A stretch of DNA of 64,000 bases, from NCBI RefSeq assembly GCF_000217715.1, contig NC_015666.1:3360270-3424269 (forward strand), in the 5' to 3' direction. The stretch's first letter is position 1, and each line of letters opens with the position of its first letter. Under the pieces are notes generated by a model that worked only from the letters and a program-made list of their open reading frames with translations, had not been told where the DNA came from and ran no database searches. The stretch is from Halopiger xanaduensis SH-6. GTDB taxonomy: Archaea > Halobacteriota > Halobacteria > Halobacteriales > Natrialbaceae. Of this stretch, positions 34,324 to 43,115 are shown piece after piece. Made by a program: the position numbers and the translations under genes.

Positions 34324-34508
34324 TGAGACTCACCTCGCACGACGCGACTGCTCTCGGTATCAGTATCGGCGGTGCGGAACTCGATCCATCGTCTGTGCGA
34401 CCATGGACGTGTGCTGCGCGCGGCGCGCGCAAAAGCCTGACGTTCCGTTCAGACGCTGCCTCGACTCGGCGCTGTGCCGCACCGCGAACGCCGGGCGTTC
34501 GGCGGCCG

Positions 34509-35096
34509 TCACTGCGACCGATCGATCCGTTCGGGCGCCTCGAACTCCGTCGCCAACTCGAGCAGCTGCACCAGAATCCGGCCCGTCGCGCCCCAGACGG
34601 TGTAGCCGTCGACGCGGAAGTAGTGGATGACGATGTCGCCGTAGTAGGGGTGCTCGCGCCGCTCGTACTCGTAGTTGGCCGGATCGAGCAGCCCCGACAG
34701 CGGCAGAAGGACGATTTCGGCGACCTCGCGGCCGTCGCGCTCGTACTCCCGATCCGGCACGCGGGCAACGAACGGCGTGACGGCGTACTCCGTGACCGTT
34801 CGGATGTCGTCGAGTTGGCCGACGACGTCCGCCTCCGCGGGTGTGAGACCGATTTCTTCGTCGGCTTCCCGAAGCGCGGTCTCGAGGATCGAGTCGTCGA
34901 TTGGCTCGGCGCCGCCGCCGGGGAAGCTCATCTGGCCCGGGTGCTCGCCGAGGTCGTCGGCGCGCCTGGTAAACAGCAGGTAGTCCTCTCCGTCGCGGTC
35001 GACGATCGGCGCGAGGACGGCCGCGTCGTAGGGCTGGTCGTCGATGTCTCGGGGCTCGTGGGCCGCGACCGGCTCGAGGTCGAGTCGCCGTTGCAT
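34509..35096 (-). CDS. Nudix hydrolase, CoA pyrophosphatase-like
   Basis: 195 residues. The Nudix box spans about 61-84 and ends ALREADEEIGL (metal-binding Arg76, Glu77, Glu80, Glu81). Just before it, LLFTRRADDLGEHPGQMSFPGG matches the extra UPF0035/NudL signature of coenzyme A diphosphatases, which split CoA to 4'-phosphopantetheine and 3',5'-ADP. Start at 35096 is used: it lies 5 bp after the stop of the upstream gene, and the 21 residues further upstream are basic and overlap that gene. It is the second gene of a two-gene unit. Confidence 0.87.
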   Translation of the reverse strand: MQRRLDLEPVAAHEPRDIDDQPYDAAVLAPIVDRDGEDYLLFTRRADDLGEHPGQMSFPGGGAEPIDDSILETALREADEEIGLTPAEADVVGQLDDIRTVTEYAVTPFVARVPDREYERDGREVAEIVLLPLSGLLDPANYEYERREHPYYGDIVIHYFRVDGYTVWGATGRILVQLLELATEFEAPERIDRSQ

Positions 35097-35101
35097 GCGC
35101 G

Positions 35102-35599
35102 TCACTCGAGCGCGTCCTCCAGTCGCCGGCGTTCCTCGTCGAGCTCCACGGGCGCCCACGCCTCTATGTCGTAACTGACGTCGAGGAGTCGGCGCAAGCG
35201 CTCCTCGCTCACATCGCCACTCGAATCGTCTGGTAAAGCCTCCTCGAGCGCCTCCCGAAACTGTTCGCGGGCCGTCTCGCCGAGGGCCTCTCGATCCAGT
35301 CGCCGCCGATCGACGTCGAGGATGTGCGGGACGTCCTCGGCGTGTTCGGGAACGCTCGGGAAGGCGGTCGGGCCGGCGACGAGCAGCGGTTCGTCGGCGT
35401 CTTCGATTCCGTGTCGCGCGTACCGAACGAGCGCGAACGACGCCAGCGCGTCCTCGATCGCCGCCTCGAGCGCGTCCTCGTCGACGGATTGGCCGTCCGC
35501 GCGGTAGGCGGCCTCCGAGAGCGCCCGCTCGAGTTCCGCTCGGGTCAACCCGCCGAAGAGGTCGACCACGCCAGCCAGTTCGTCGGCCGTCGCGTCCAT
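35102..35599 (-). CDS. Conserved haloarchaeal protein (DUF7109-type)
   Basis: 165 residues, acidic, mostly alpha-helical: ELAGVVDLFGGLTRAELERALSE, DALEAAIEDALASF, then a segment LLVAGPTAFPSVPEHAEDVPHILDVDRRRLD, and a C-terminal REQFREALEEALPDD and RRLLDVSYDIEAWAPVE. Conserved next to the Nudix gene in my recollection of haloarchaeal genomes; the family label DUF7109 is from memory. No catalytic motif seen. The first helix could be a degenerate helix-turn-helix. It precedes the Nudix gene by 5 bp. Confidence 0.7.
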   Translation of the reverse strand: MDATADELAGVVDLFGGLTRAELERALSEAAYRADGQSVDEDALEAAIEDALASFALVRYARHGIEDADEPLLVAGPTAFPSVPEHAEDVPHILDVDRRRLDREALGETAREQFREALEEALPDDSSGDVSEERLRRLLDVSYDIEAWAPVELDEERRRLEDALE

Positions 35600-35625
35600 A
35601 CGCGGCTACACGGGCGGTCCCCGGA

Positions 35626-36894
35626 TTAGTCTTGTGCGCGAGAGCCGAGCCGTCGCTCGGCCTCGGATTCGCGCTCGGTCTCGGTACCGCTCCCGACGTC
35701 GGTACCGCTCTCGGCGTCGACCCACGGCCGCGCCGCGTCGACGACCGCGGCCGGTTCGAACGGCGCTTCCGTCCACCGGGGCAGCCGGCGGTCCGGCCCC
35801 GGCGGCGCGATCGAATCGGCGTAGCGGTCGATCTGCTCGCGCTCGCCGGCCGGATCGTACTCGAGGCCGTTGAACGCGGCGTCGACGCGGTACTGCTCGA
35901 CCAGTTCCTCGCCGGCGGCGCGGTACCGCTCCGGCAGCGTCCCGTAGTCGGGGTCGACGCCGCCCTCCTCGAGGACGCGCAGCAACTCGGCAGCGACCTC
36001 GCGGCTCATCCCCTCGAGGCCGGCGTCGCCGGCGACCGCACGGTGGTCGTGGACGTGCCGGCCGAGGTCGACCTGCGCGGTCCCCTCGAAGCCGGCGTAG
36101 GCGAAGGCGTCGCCGAGCGTGCCCACCTCGAGGCCCCACGCACGCGGCGCGCGGAGTCGCCGGGCCAGCGCGGCGGTCATGGCGAACTCGCCGGCCAGCG
36201 CGTACCGGAACGAGCGAAGATACTCGAGGATCGGCGCGCCGTTCTCGGCCGCGAGCGCACGTAGCAGGGGTTCGTAGAACAGGCGGAAGAGTCGGCCGTA
36301 GAGTCGGTCGTCCTCGATGCGGGCGTAGTAGCCCTTGGCGAACTCGAAATCGGCGTCCATCGTCAGCGGCGCGAGCAGCCGCCGGACGTGGTCGGCCTCG
36401 TAGCTGCGCGCGTCGGCGTCGTGGACGACAACGTACTCGCCCGCCTCCGCAGCGGGGCCCAGTGCGAGCCAGACGTCACGGCCCTTGCCGAACTCGCCCG
36501 CGAGGCCGGCGTCGGCGAGCAGCTCGTCGACGGCGGGCGCGTTGCACCACAGGACGCGGATCGGCAGCGAGAAGGATTCGAGCCACTGCCGGAACGGCTC
36601 GATCCGGTCGGCGTCGGCTCGGACGGGGGCGAAGACGGCGGCGGGAGCGGGCTCGAGCGCCTCGAGTTCCGAGAGGACGCGCTCGGCGGCGGGGTTCTCG
36701 TGCTCGCGGTCGGTCATCGGGACGATGACGGCCGTCTCGGGGAGGGCCGCCTCGAGGGCGTCGTCGAGCGCGCGGCCCGTGGTACCCGTGCCGTCCGCCG
36801 TCGCCGCTTCAGCCCCGGCCTTGGCTCCCGATCCCGGCGCCCCCGCGTCGCCGAACTCGTGGAGCGTCGCGATCCGCTCCTGTACGTACTCCAT
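35626..36894 (-). CDS. Glycosyltransferase, glucosyl-3-phosphoglycerate synthase-like
   Basis: 422 residues. GT-A glycosyltransferase with AVIVPMTDREHENPAAERVL, GEFGKGRDVWLALG and the metal-binding VVHDADARSYE (Asp159-Ala-Asp161). KGRDVW and the downstream ALAGEFAMTAALARRLRAPRAWGLEVGTL match the GpgS/MpgS group (GT81/GT55) that makes glucosyl- or mannosyl-3-phosphoglycerate, precursors of compatible solutes. Which sugar and acceptor are used cannot be told; no matching phosphatase gene is adjacent. The first 40 residues contain a Gly/Ala linker. The start at 36894 is preferred to one 12 codons upstream. Confidence 0.75.
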   Translation of the reverse strand: MEYVQERIATLHEFGDAGAPGSGAKAGAEAATADGTGTTGRALDDALEAALPETAVIVPMTDREHENPAAERVLSELEALEPAPAAVFAPVRADADRIEPFRQWLESFSLPIRVLWCNAPAVDELLADAGLAGEFGKGRDVWLALGPAAEAGEYVVVHDADARSYEADHVRRLLAPLTMDADFEFAKGYYARIEDDRLYGRLFRLFYEPLLRALAAENGAPILEYLRSFRYALAGEFAMTAALARRLRAPRAWGLEVGTLGDAFAYAGFEGTAQVDLGRHVHDHRAVAGDAGLEGMSREVAAELLRVLEEGGVDPDYGTLPERYRAAGEELVEQYRVDAAFNGLEYDPAGEREQIDRYADSIAPPGPDRRLPRWTEAPFEPAAVVDAARPWVDAESGTDVGSGTETERESEAERRLGSRAQD

Positions 36895-37087
36895 CGGTTG
36901 AGTGTACGACCGGACCGGTAAAACGGCCACGACTCCGGCGAATCGAACGCGACGGTTCTCCGTCAGGAAGACGCGCCGGCACTCGAGCGGTCGACTCGTT
37001 GAGCGCCGCAGTATAATAACCTGCTTGATAATACAGCGTTCGATAAAGCCCCGGTCTTTTTCTCCCCTACCTTCCTACAGACGGAAC

Positions 37088-37258
37088 ATGAAATCTGTCC
37101 GGAAGGCACTCCGCGATGGCGAACTCGACAAGGACACCTACGATCGGCTCGTCTGCGGCGAGTGCGAGAAGCCGCTGAAGACCGAGAACGATCCGGATTC
37201 CATCAAAACGGTCCGGATCTGTCCGGACTGCGACTCGGAGTGGAAGGAGATTCGCTAG
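37088..37258 (+). CDS. HVO_0758-type zinc-finger microprotein
   Basis: 56 residues with two CxxC pairs, Cys23/Cys26 (CGEC) and Cys45/Cys48 (CPDC), and a basic N-terminal helix (MKSVRKALRDGELDKDTYDRL). It matches in form and length the haloarchaeal HVO_0758 zinc-finger family, short single-domain proteins named from Haloferax volcanii. They are thought to act in regulation or protein interaction; this is family knowledge, not visible here. The ATG follows the A/T-rich region with GATAATAC and CGATAAAG (37032-37055). A long promoter-proximal region suggests separate control. Confidence 0.85.
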   Translation: MKSVRKALRDGELDKDTYDRLVCGECEKPLKTENDPDSIKTVRICPDCDSEWKEIR

Positions 37259-37461
37259 CGAGGTGTAGCGGTCCGATCAGCGCGACGTCGAGCGCGTTCT
37301 GACGATCGGGAACGCTCGACGACGCGGCGTCGCCGAAGACGAACGCGATCGACAGTCAGCGGAGACGCCCGGTCGTCGCACCGACTGCTGGATCATATGC
37401 GCAGAATGCAGTGCCGGCTGCCGGGTGTAGCCTTTTGTAATCGACCGGTGCAGTAGCCGAC

Positions 37462-38547
37462 GTGAGCTACGACGACGTGCGGACTCGCCTCGAGCACCGC
37501 AGCAGTAGCGACGCCGACGATCCGCGAGCCATCGTCGCTCTTCCAGACGGCAGCGTCGACCACTGGTACGATGTCGTCGGCGAACAGGGCGAGCGCCTCG
37601 AGTCGCCCGCCGCGTTCGCCCGCCAGTTGGAGTCGGGACTCGAGACCGCCTCGCTCGAGCCGCTCGCCGTTCGGCCGGGCGGGCAGGCGGTCAACGCCGC
37701 GGTGCAGGCGCACGCGCTCGGCGAGGACGTGACGCTGGTCGGCCACCTCGATCATCCGGCGCTCGAGGGCCTGCCGTTCGACGCGCGGTCGATGGGCTGC
37801 CCGGCGCACATCCGCGTGCTCTCGTTCGACGGGGACGAACTCCTGCTCGCGGAGCCCGGTCCGGCCGACGAGTGGGGTCTCGAGGACCTGCTCTCGGTCG
37901 TCGACTGGGGGCGACTCGTCGGGGCGGACGCGCTGTGCTGTCCGAACTGGGTGTCGGTCCGCGGGCTCACCGCGGTCTTCGAGCGGCTCGGATCGTCCGC
38001 GATCGATCGCCGGCTCCCGGTCGTCGTCGATCCGGGCGCGCTCGAGACGGTCGAACCGGCGGCGCTCGAGGGATTTTTCGACGCGCTTTCGCGGGCGGAT
38101 TCGTCGGAGTCGGAGTTGGAGGGCGGTTCGGGCGTCGAAATCGTCCTCAGCGTCAATCCAAGGGAGTTCGAAGCCGCGGCGGCCGTGGCACTCGAGGACG
38201 GATCGGAGACGGAATCGTCGGCCGACGAGATTACCACTGATCGCGTCAACTCCCTCCGCTCGGCGCTCGAGGTGTCGGCCGTCGTCTCCCACGGATCGGA
38301 CGCGGCCGTCGGCGCAACGCGCTCGAGCACAGCCGGGGTGTCGATGCTCGAGATCGAGTCGCCGCGGACGTCGACCGGCGCGGGCGACCGGTTCTCCGGC
38401 GGGCTGACCTGCGCGCTCGCCCGCGAGTGGCCGCTGGAAACCGCGCTCGTGCTCGGCAACGCGTGTGCCGCCGCCTTCGTCGCGAGTGCAGAGACGGCGA
38501 CGCCGGAGACGCTCCGATCGTTCATCCGCGAGCACGACGTCGCCTAA
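37462..38547 (+). CDS. PfkB-family sugar kinase (1-phosphofructokinase-like)
   Basis: 361 residues. PfkB carbohydrate kinase with a leading RPGGQAVNAAVQAHALGEDVTLVG block (substrate side) and the C-terminal TSTGAGDRFSGGLTCALA, where Asp309 is the catalytic base in GAGD. The substrate loop is divergent from fructokinase and ribokinase, so a phosphosugar or nucleoside acceptor remains open. A GTG start is used, with TTTTGTAATCG (about 37433-37443) 27 nt upstream, a leaderless arrangement. The 203 bp upstream otherwise hold nothing I can name. Confidence 0.83.
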   Translation: MSYDDVRTRLEHRSSSDADDPRAIVALPDGSVDHWYDVVGEQGERLESPAAFARQLESGLETASLEPLAVRPGGQAVNAAVQAHALGEDVTLVGHLDHPALEGLPFDARSMGCPAHIRVLSFDGDELLLAEPGPADEWGLEDLLSVVDWGRLVGADALCCPNWVSVRGLTAVFERLGSSAIDRRLPVVVDPGALETVEPAALEGFFDALSRADSSESELEGGSGVEIVLSVNPREFEAAAAVALEDGSETESSADEITTDRVNSLRSALEVSAVVSHGSDAAVGATRSSTAGVSMLEIESPRTSTGAGDRFSGGLTCALAREWPLETALVLGNACAAAFVASAETATPETLRSFIREHDVA

Positions 38548-38557
38548 TACCAACGGG

Positions 38558-39760
38558 CTATCGCTCGCCGGCCATCGCCGAAAAGAGCCGCTCCTCGAAC
38601 TCCGCCCTGTCGATTCCGTCGGAGGGACCGATGCCGCGCATGTGCTCGACCGAAACCTGGCCGCCGCCCATCCGCGCGTGGCCGCCGGCGTTGGCCATCG
38701 GAATGTCGCTGACCGCGTGCCGGAGGGTCTCGCCCATGTGGACCCGGTCGTCTCGAGAGCGCCCGGAGAGGTGTAAGGTGCCGTCGTTCTCCCCGTAGAC
38801 GACGACCGCCGTGACTCCCTCGAGGTGCATGAGTTCGTCCGCGGCCTGGGGGATCGCGTCGGTGTTCGATACCGTGCCGACGTCGCAGACCGCGAACGAG
38901 CCCTCGACGCGCTTCTCCGTGATCGCCGTCGCCTTGATCTGGAGCACGTCGTCGCTGACCTGCGGGTTCGCGATCCGGTCGAGGAGGTCCTCGTCGATCC
39001 CGTCGTACAGCGACGCGCAGGCGTCGAACTCGGCCTGCGAGCAGCCGTTGGTCAGGTGGTTCGTGTCGGCCTGCACGCCGTAGAGGAGCCCGGTCGCGAG
39101 TTCCGGCGTGAGGTCGAACGCGCCGCCGTCCTCGTCGGGCGACGTCGCGCCGATATCCTGTAGGTATTCGACGAAAATCGTCGCCGCGGCGCCGTACTCG
39201 GTCCGCACGTCCGTAAACTCCGTTCCGGTCCCGTTGCCGGGATGGTGGTCGACGACGGCGATCGGTTCGACCGTCTGCGCGCCGGTAAAGCCCCGCGGCG
39301 TGTTGTGGTCGACGAGCACGACGGCGTCGGTCGCGAGTTCGGAACTGGACTCGAGGCTCTCGAGGTCCAGATCGAGAACGGTCCGGAACGCGCGGTTCTC
39401 CTGGTGGCGGATCTCGCCGGCGTACTGCAGGGTCGCGTCGGTGCCGACGGCGTCCGCGATCGCCGCGACGGCCATCGCACACGCCATCGCGTCCGGGTCC
39501 GGGTTGGGGTGCATCAGCACCGACACCTCCTCGTACCCCTCGAGAACGCGTCGGAAGCGCGCGCCGGGCGGGCGGCGGAACCACCGGATCAACCACCAGC
39601 CGCCGAGGACAAGCGCGACGAGCGCGAGCACCAGCAGCGAGAGCACCAGCGGCTCGAGCGAGGTCGCCATCTCGATCGCCTCGTCGACGACCGAGACGGT
39701 CGCGATCGGCTCGACGGCAGCACCGGTGCTTCCAGCGCCCGGATCGCCCATACCGGACAC
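38558..39760 (-). CDS. Membrane-anchored DHH/DHHA1 phosphoesterase
   Basis: 400 residues. One membrane helix at about 37-60 is followed by a cytoplasmic DHH domain: MHPNPDPDAMA (His84, Asp88, Asp90), Asp151 in VVLVDHNTP, and the DHH triad Asp171-His172-His173 (VVDHHPG). The C-terminal DHHA1 domain has GRSRDDRVHMGETLRHA and GGHARMGGGQVS. This is the NrnA/GdpP catalytic pair without PAS or GGDEF domains, anchored by one helix. Expected substrates are cyclic di-AMP, pApA or short RNA. The ATG at 39760 or 39751 may be the start. It converges on the PfkB kinase gene, 10 bp apart. Confidence 0.87.
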   Translation of the reverse strand: MSGMGDPGAGSTGAAVEPIATVSVVDEAIEMATSLEPLVLSLLVLALVALVLGGWWLIRWFRRPPGARFRRVLEGYEEVSVLMHPNPDPDAMACAMAVAAIADAVGTDATLQYAGEIRHQENRAFRTVLDLDLESLESSSELATDAVVLVDHNTPRGFTGAQTVEPIAVVDHHPGNGTGTEFTDVRTEYGAAATIFVEYLQDIGATSPDEDGGAFDLTPELATGLLYGVQADTNHLTNGCSQAEFDACASLYDGIDEDLLDRIANPQVSDDVLQIKATAITEKRVEGSFAVCDVGTVSNTDAIPQAADELMHLEGVTAVVVYGENDGTLHLSGRSRDDRVHMGETLRHAVSDIPMANAGGHARMGGGQVSVEHMRGIGPSDGIDRAEFEERLFSAMAGER

Positions 39761-39848
39761 TCAAATTGAACGACTATGAAGGTTCCCCCGATTTGACGCG
39801 TTTGCGGACGGTGCTCGCGTCAGCAGGTTTCGCGGCCGCTCGGTCCCG

Positions 39849-40739
39849 CTAGTCGTCGCAGTAGGCTTCGATCGCGTCGCGGTACCCCTCCCGGTAGGTC
39901 GGATAGGCGAACTCGTAGCCTAAGTCGCGCAGTTTGTCGTTCGAGCAGCGCTTGCTCGTCAGGATCCGCCGTCGCGCCGCCTCGGAGAGGTCGTCGTTCT
40001 CGAGTCGCTCGTCTTTCGTCCGCTTGGGCGGCTCCTCGACGCCGCACTGGTCGGCGAGCCAGTCGGCGAACGCCCACTTGTGTGCGGGTTCGTCGTCGAC
40101 GACCTGAACGACTTCGCCGCGGGCGAGATCCTCCGCGAGCAAGAATCGAACCGCGCCGGCGGCGTCGTCCCGGTGGACCATGTTCAGGTAGCCCTCGGTG
40201 ACCGGCCCCTCGAGGTAGCGCTCGAGACGGTACCGGTCCGGGCCGTAGAGCCCGGCGTAACGGGCGACGGTGCCGTCGAACCCGTACTCGGGCGGGAGTT
40301 TGCGGGCGATCCGCTCGGCTTCCGCGAGTACCTCGGTCTTGGAGGTCGTTGGCTCGATCGGCGTCGTCTCGTCGACCCAGTCGCCGTCGTGGTCGCCGTA
40401 GACGCCCGTCGAGGAGGTGTAGACCAATCGCTCGGGCGGATCTTCGCGCTCGCCGAAGGTCTCGATCGCCGTTCGTAGTCCCTCGACGTAGACCTCTCGG
40501 GCCGCGTCGGCGCCGCGGCCGCCGCTGCTCGCGGCGAAGACGATCGCGTCGACGTCGGGTACCCGTTCGAGTTCGTCGCGGTCAGTGATGTCGGCCCGGA
40601 CGGCCTCGAGACCGGCGTCCTCGATCGCCTCGAGGCCCGCGTCGGACCGGCGAACGCCGACGACGTCGTGGCCCCGGGCCGTCAGCTGACGGCCCAACTC
40701 GAGGCCGATATAGCCACAGCCGAGAATTGCGATTTCCAT
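39849..40739 (-). CDS. NAD-dependent epimerase/dehydratase-like (extended SDR)
   Basis: 296 residues. Rossmann fold with GCGYIG (7-12) at the N-terminus, VVGVRRSDAGLE, and LVYTSSTGVYGDHDGDWVDE, the extended-SDR nucleotide-sugar epimerase pattern. The usual Tyr-x3-Lys is not clear: the region reads TTSKTEVLAEAERI, so it may be an atypical SDR like YeeZ/ActC-type proteins. VARYAGLYGPDR and NMVHRDDAAGAV follow as in the family. The reaction is not assigned. The start at 40739 is used, since 37 residues upstream are basic and cysteine-bearing. Confidence 0.8.
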   Translation of the reverse strand: MEIAILGCGYIGLELGRQLTARGHDVVGVRRSDAGLEAIEDAGLEAVRADITDRDELERVPDVDAIVFAASSGGRGADAAREVYVEGLRTAIETFGEREDPPERLVYTSSTGVYGDHDGDWVDETTPIEPTTSKTEVLAEAERIARKLPPEYGFDGTVARYAGLYGPDRYRLERYLEGPVTEGYLNMVHRDDAAGAVRFLLAEDLARGEVVQVVDDEPAHKWAFADWLADQCGVEEPPKRTKDERLENDDLSEAARRRILTSKRCSNDKLRDLGYEFAYPTYREGYRDAIEAYCDD

Positions 40740-40863
40740 ACTCGAACTCGCGAACGAACGCACATAACGGCACCGCTCGCGGGAATTACGGCCGGCCGTT
40801 CGGTCGCGGTGTCGGATTTCTGGACGAACCGAATCACAATAAGACCGCACTCGAGCGGCGCAC

Positions 40864-41289
40864 TCAGGGCGCGTTATCCGCGATCGCGTACTGGATGTGG
40901 ACGTACTCCCCGAAGGTCATCGGCGCGCGCTGTTCGATCTTCTGCTGGATCTCTTTGGCGTCCATCTCGATCGCCAGTTCGGTCTCGAGCGCGTCGACGT
41001 CCAACACCGCCGTCGACATTCCCAGCAGGAGGTGTTCACAGCCAATGTCGACGATCGTTGCTGCGTCCGGCGCGCGCTCGTCCAGCGCCTGCAACTGGGC
41101 CGCCTCCTCGAGCGAGAGGTCGGGCAAGTCGCCCTCGAGCAGTTGGTCGATCGCCTCGCGGTCGACGTCGGTGTCGTTGGCGGCCGCCTCAGGGCCGTAG
41201 TCCTCGACGGCGGCCGCGAGGTCGTTGCGGTACTCCGCCAGCAGTTCATCGGGCGAGTCGGGAACGGTCCGTCGCTGTTCGTGGAACAT
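40864..41289 (-). CDS. Conserved haloarchaeal protein (DUF5791-type)
   Basis: 141 residues, acidic and mostly helical: MFHEQRRTVPDSPDELLAEY, LAAAVEDYG, REAIDQLLEGDLPDLSLEEAAQLQAL, IVDIGCEHLLLGMSTAVLDVDAL, EIQQKIEQRAPMTFGEYVHIQYAI. The family label DUF5791 is from memory. The middle helix-loop-helix (LLEGDLPDLSLEEAAQLQAL) resembles a DNA-binding anti-terminator or Cro-like unit. The start at 41289 gives the conserved MFHEQRR opening. It lies between an epimerase-like gene and a DUF7344 regulator, all on the minus strand, with 100-130 bp gaps. Confidence 0.68.
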   Translation of the reverse strand: MFHEQRRTVPDSPDELLAEYRNDLAAAVEDYGPEAAANDTDVDREAIDQLLEGDLPDLSLEEAAQLQALDERAPDAATIVDIGCEHLLLGMSTAVLDVDALETELAIEMDAKEIQQKIEQRAPMTFGEYVHIQYAIADNAP

Positions 41290-41417
41290 CTCGTACCCGA
41301 CAGTGACAGCGGACACCCTCAAGTGGGTTGTCATACTGGCATTCGACGACCGGGAGGGCGATGGAACGGAGGAGGAAGTGAAAGGGGACCGGAGACGACA
41401 GCTGGCGGGTTGCGCGA

Positions 41418-41813
41418 TCAATCGGAGAGTCCGTTGGACCACGTGCTGCTCGCGCCGTCGGCCGGTTTTGTGTCGATTTCGATCGTGGAGGTACGGCGGA
41501 CGAAGGATTCGACCGTGTCGAAGTCGGGACCGGGAGCGACCGTTTCCCGATCGGGGTCGTACTCGATGACGTTGTGGTCGGCGAGTCGCGGGAGATGATT
41601 GTGGCGCAACGCAGTGGCGATTTGCCGCCGCCGGTCGTCATCGACCGCGGTCATCGGGGTTTCGCCTTCCCACGCGGCGAGTCGGAGTGCGATCTCGTCG
41701 ACGGGCAGGCGATCAGCGTCCAGCAGGAGATAGAGGAGGTGCCGGCGCCGTCGATCGGACAGGAGGTCGTAGACGCGATCCACCATCGCTGGCTGCATCC
41801 GTTCCGACGTCAT
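41418..41813 (-). CDS. DUF7344-type winged-helix protein
   Basis: 131 residues. The N-terminal AMVDRVYDLLSDRRRRHLLYLL followed by DEIALRLAAWEGE and RQIATALRHNHLPRLADHNVI is the DUF7344 wHTH seen in many haloarchaeal regulators (often called bacterio-opsin-activator-adjacent or halocyanin regulators). The C-terminal 35 residues are acidic and end in a Ser-rich tail. Start at 41813 rather than seven codons upstream, because TTTCTATCAATTTTC (about 41838-41852, this strand) lies in the promoter position for it. Target genes are unknown. Confidence 0.78.
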   Translation of the reverse strand: MTSERMQPAMVDRVYDLLSDRRRRHLLYLLLDADRLPVDEIALRLAAWEGETPMTAVDDDRRRQIATALRHNHLPRLADHNVIEYDPDRETVAPGPDFDTVESFVRRTSTIEIDTKPADGASSTWSNGLSD

Positions 41814-41960
41814 ACTGTATGTACGACACACCACGAAAATTGATAGAAACCTTCCTCCAAACTATTTTGGAAACTCGGTTTCGAAATAACCGATCGTTTC
41901 TGATCCGATCCCGCCGCAGCCGTTGAAACCGTCGATCAGGCTGGCTAGAGGTCGGCCGGG

Positions 41961-43112
41961 CTACGGCGCCTCGTCGCCGAGCGAGACGGCGCCGCCGCGC
42001 TCGCTCGAGCGGTAGATCGCGTCGACGATCCGCTGGACGGTCAGCCCTTCCTCGACCGTGGAGCCGACGCGCCGGCCGTCGGCGATCGCCTCGAAGAACG
42101 CCGCCTGTTCGTCGGCGTGGGTATCGTTCTCCTCGGTTTCGATGCTCGTGTCGAGCATGTGGTCCGGTCCGTCCGCGCTCGCCGAGTAGATCGTTAGCTC
42201 GTTCGTCAGGAGGTCGAACCGCGCGGCGGCCTCGGTGCCGCGGACGACGAACTCGTGGGTCGGCGGACGGTTGGTCGCCCAGGCCACCTCGAGCGAGACG
42301 CTTCGATCCCCGTCACAGCGGATGAACGCGCTCGCGGAGTCGTCGACGTCGAAGGCGCCCGGGCCGTGATCGTCGCCCCACATCTCGAGGTAGGCGTAGT
42401 CGTCGCGGTCGCCGAACTCGGAGCGGGCGACTCCGGAGACGTCCTCGACGGCGGGGTAGTCCAGCAGGTGCATCGCGAGATCGATCGCGTGGACGCCCAG
42501 ATCGATGAGCGCGCCGCCGCCCGAGACTTCGCGCCGGGTGAACCACGAGCCGCGACCGGGGACGCCGCGCCGGCGCACGTAGTTGGCCTCGACGTGTGTC
42601 ACCTCGCCGAACTCGCCGCGATCGATCCGGTTTCGGACGAGGCGGACGGCGTTCAAGAACCGGTTGTTGAAGCCGACCATGCAGACGCCCTCGGAGTCGG
42701 CGGCCGCGTCGGCGATCCGCAGAGCGCTCTCGAGGGAGTGGGCCAGCGGCTTCTCGAGGAGGACGTGCAGGTCGTGCTCGAAGGCGTCGACGGCGTACTC
42801 CTCGTGGAACCGGTTGGGCGTTGTGATGACGACCGCGTCGACGGCGTCGAAGAGGTCGCGGTGGTCGTCGTAGACCGCCACGTCGTAGTGGGTCGCGAAC
42901 CGCTCGCGCGCCTCCGCGTCGACGTCCATCCCGCCGACGAGCGGGACGCTCTGCTCGACGAGCCGCTCGGCGTGGTGGTGGCCGATGTTCCCGAGTCCGA
43001 TGATGCCGGTTCGAACGGACTTCGGGTCGGTCTCGGTCGCCGTCATCGGGGTTTCTGCGCCTCCATCTTCGCCTTCGGGTTCGGTTTCGTCTCCATCTCC
43101 TTCGGCTGCCAT
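41961..43112 (-). CDS. Gfo/Idh/MocA-family sugar dehydrogenase
   Basis: 383 residues. NAD(P)-binding TGIIGLGNIGHHHAE (GxGxxG 39-44), the catalytic EKPLAHS (Glu120-Lys121-Pro122), and GGGALIDLGVHAIDLAMHLL with the catalytic His near Asp-Leu-Gly-Val-His, as in glucose-fructose oxidoreductase/inositol dehydrogenase relatives. It oxidises a sugar or polyol at a ring or C1/C3 carbon; substrate not assigned. The first 30 residues are an acidic extension, and the ATG at 43046 is a plausible alternative start. It is last in the ABC-importer run, supporting a catabolic role for the imported sugar. Confidence 0.87.
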   Translation of the reverse strand: MAAEGDGDETEPEGEDGGAETPMTATETDPKSVRTGIIGLGNIGHHHAERLVEQSVPLVGGMDVDAEARERFATHYDVAVYDDHRDLFDAVDAVVITTPNRFHEEYAVDAFEHDLHVLLEKPLAHSLESALRIADAAADSEGVCMVGFNNRFLNAVRLVRNRIDRGEFGEVTHVEANYVRRRGVPGRGSWFTRREVSGGGALIDLGVHAIDLAMHLLDYPAVEDVSGVARSEFGDRDDYAYLEMWGDDHGPGAFDVDDSASAFIRCDGDRSVSLEVAWATNRPPTHEFVVRGTEAAARFDLLTNELTIYSASADGPDHMLDTSIETEENDTHADEQAAFFEAIADGRRVGSTVEEGLTVQRIVDAIYRSSERGGAVSLGDEAP

Positions 43113-43115
43113 CGT

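Noticed and set aside
34410-34440. GCGCGCGGCGCGCGC palindromic string near 34417-34431 as terminator of the Nudix gene
   Set aside because: It is GC-only with no T-run on the relevant side and lies about 80 bp after the stop; it may be simple-sequence bias.
41814-41960. Small gene between the DUF7344 regulator and the dehydrogenase
   Set aside because: A/T-rich with poly-Thr/Phe codons in every frame; reads as promoter sequence only.
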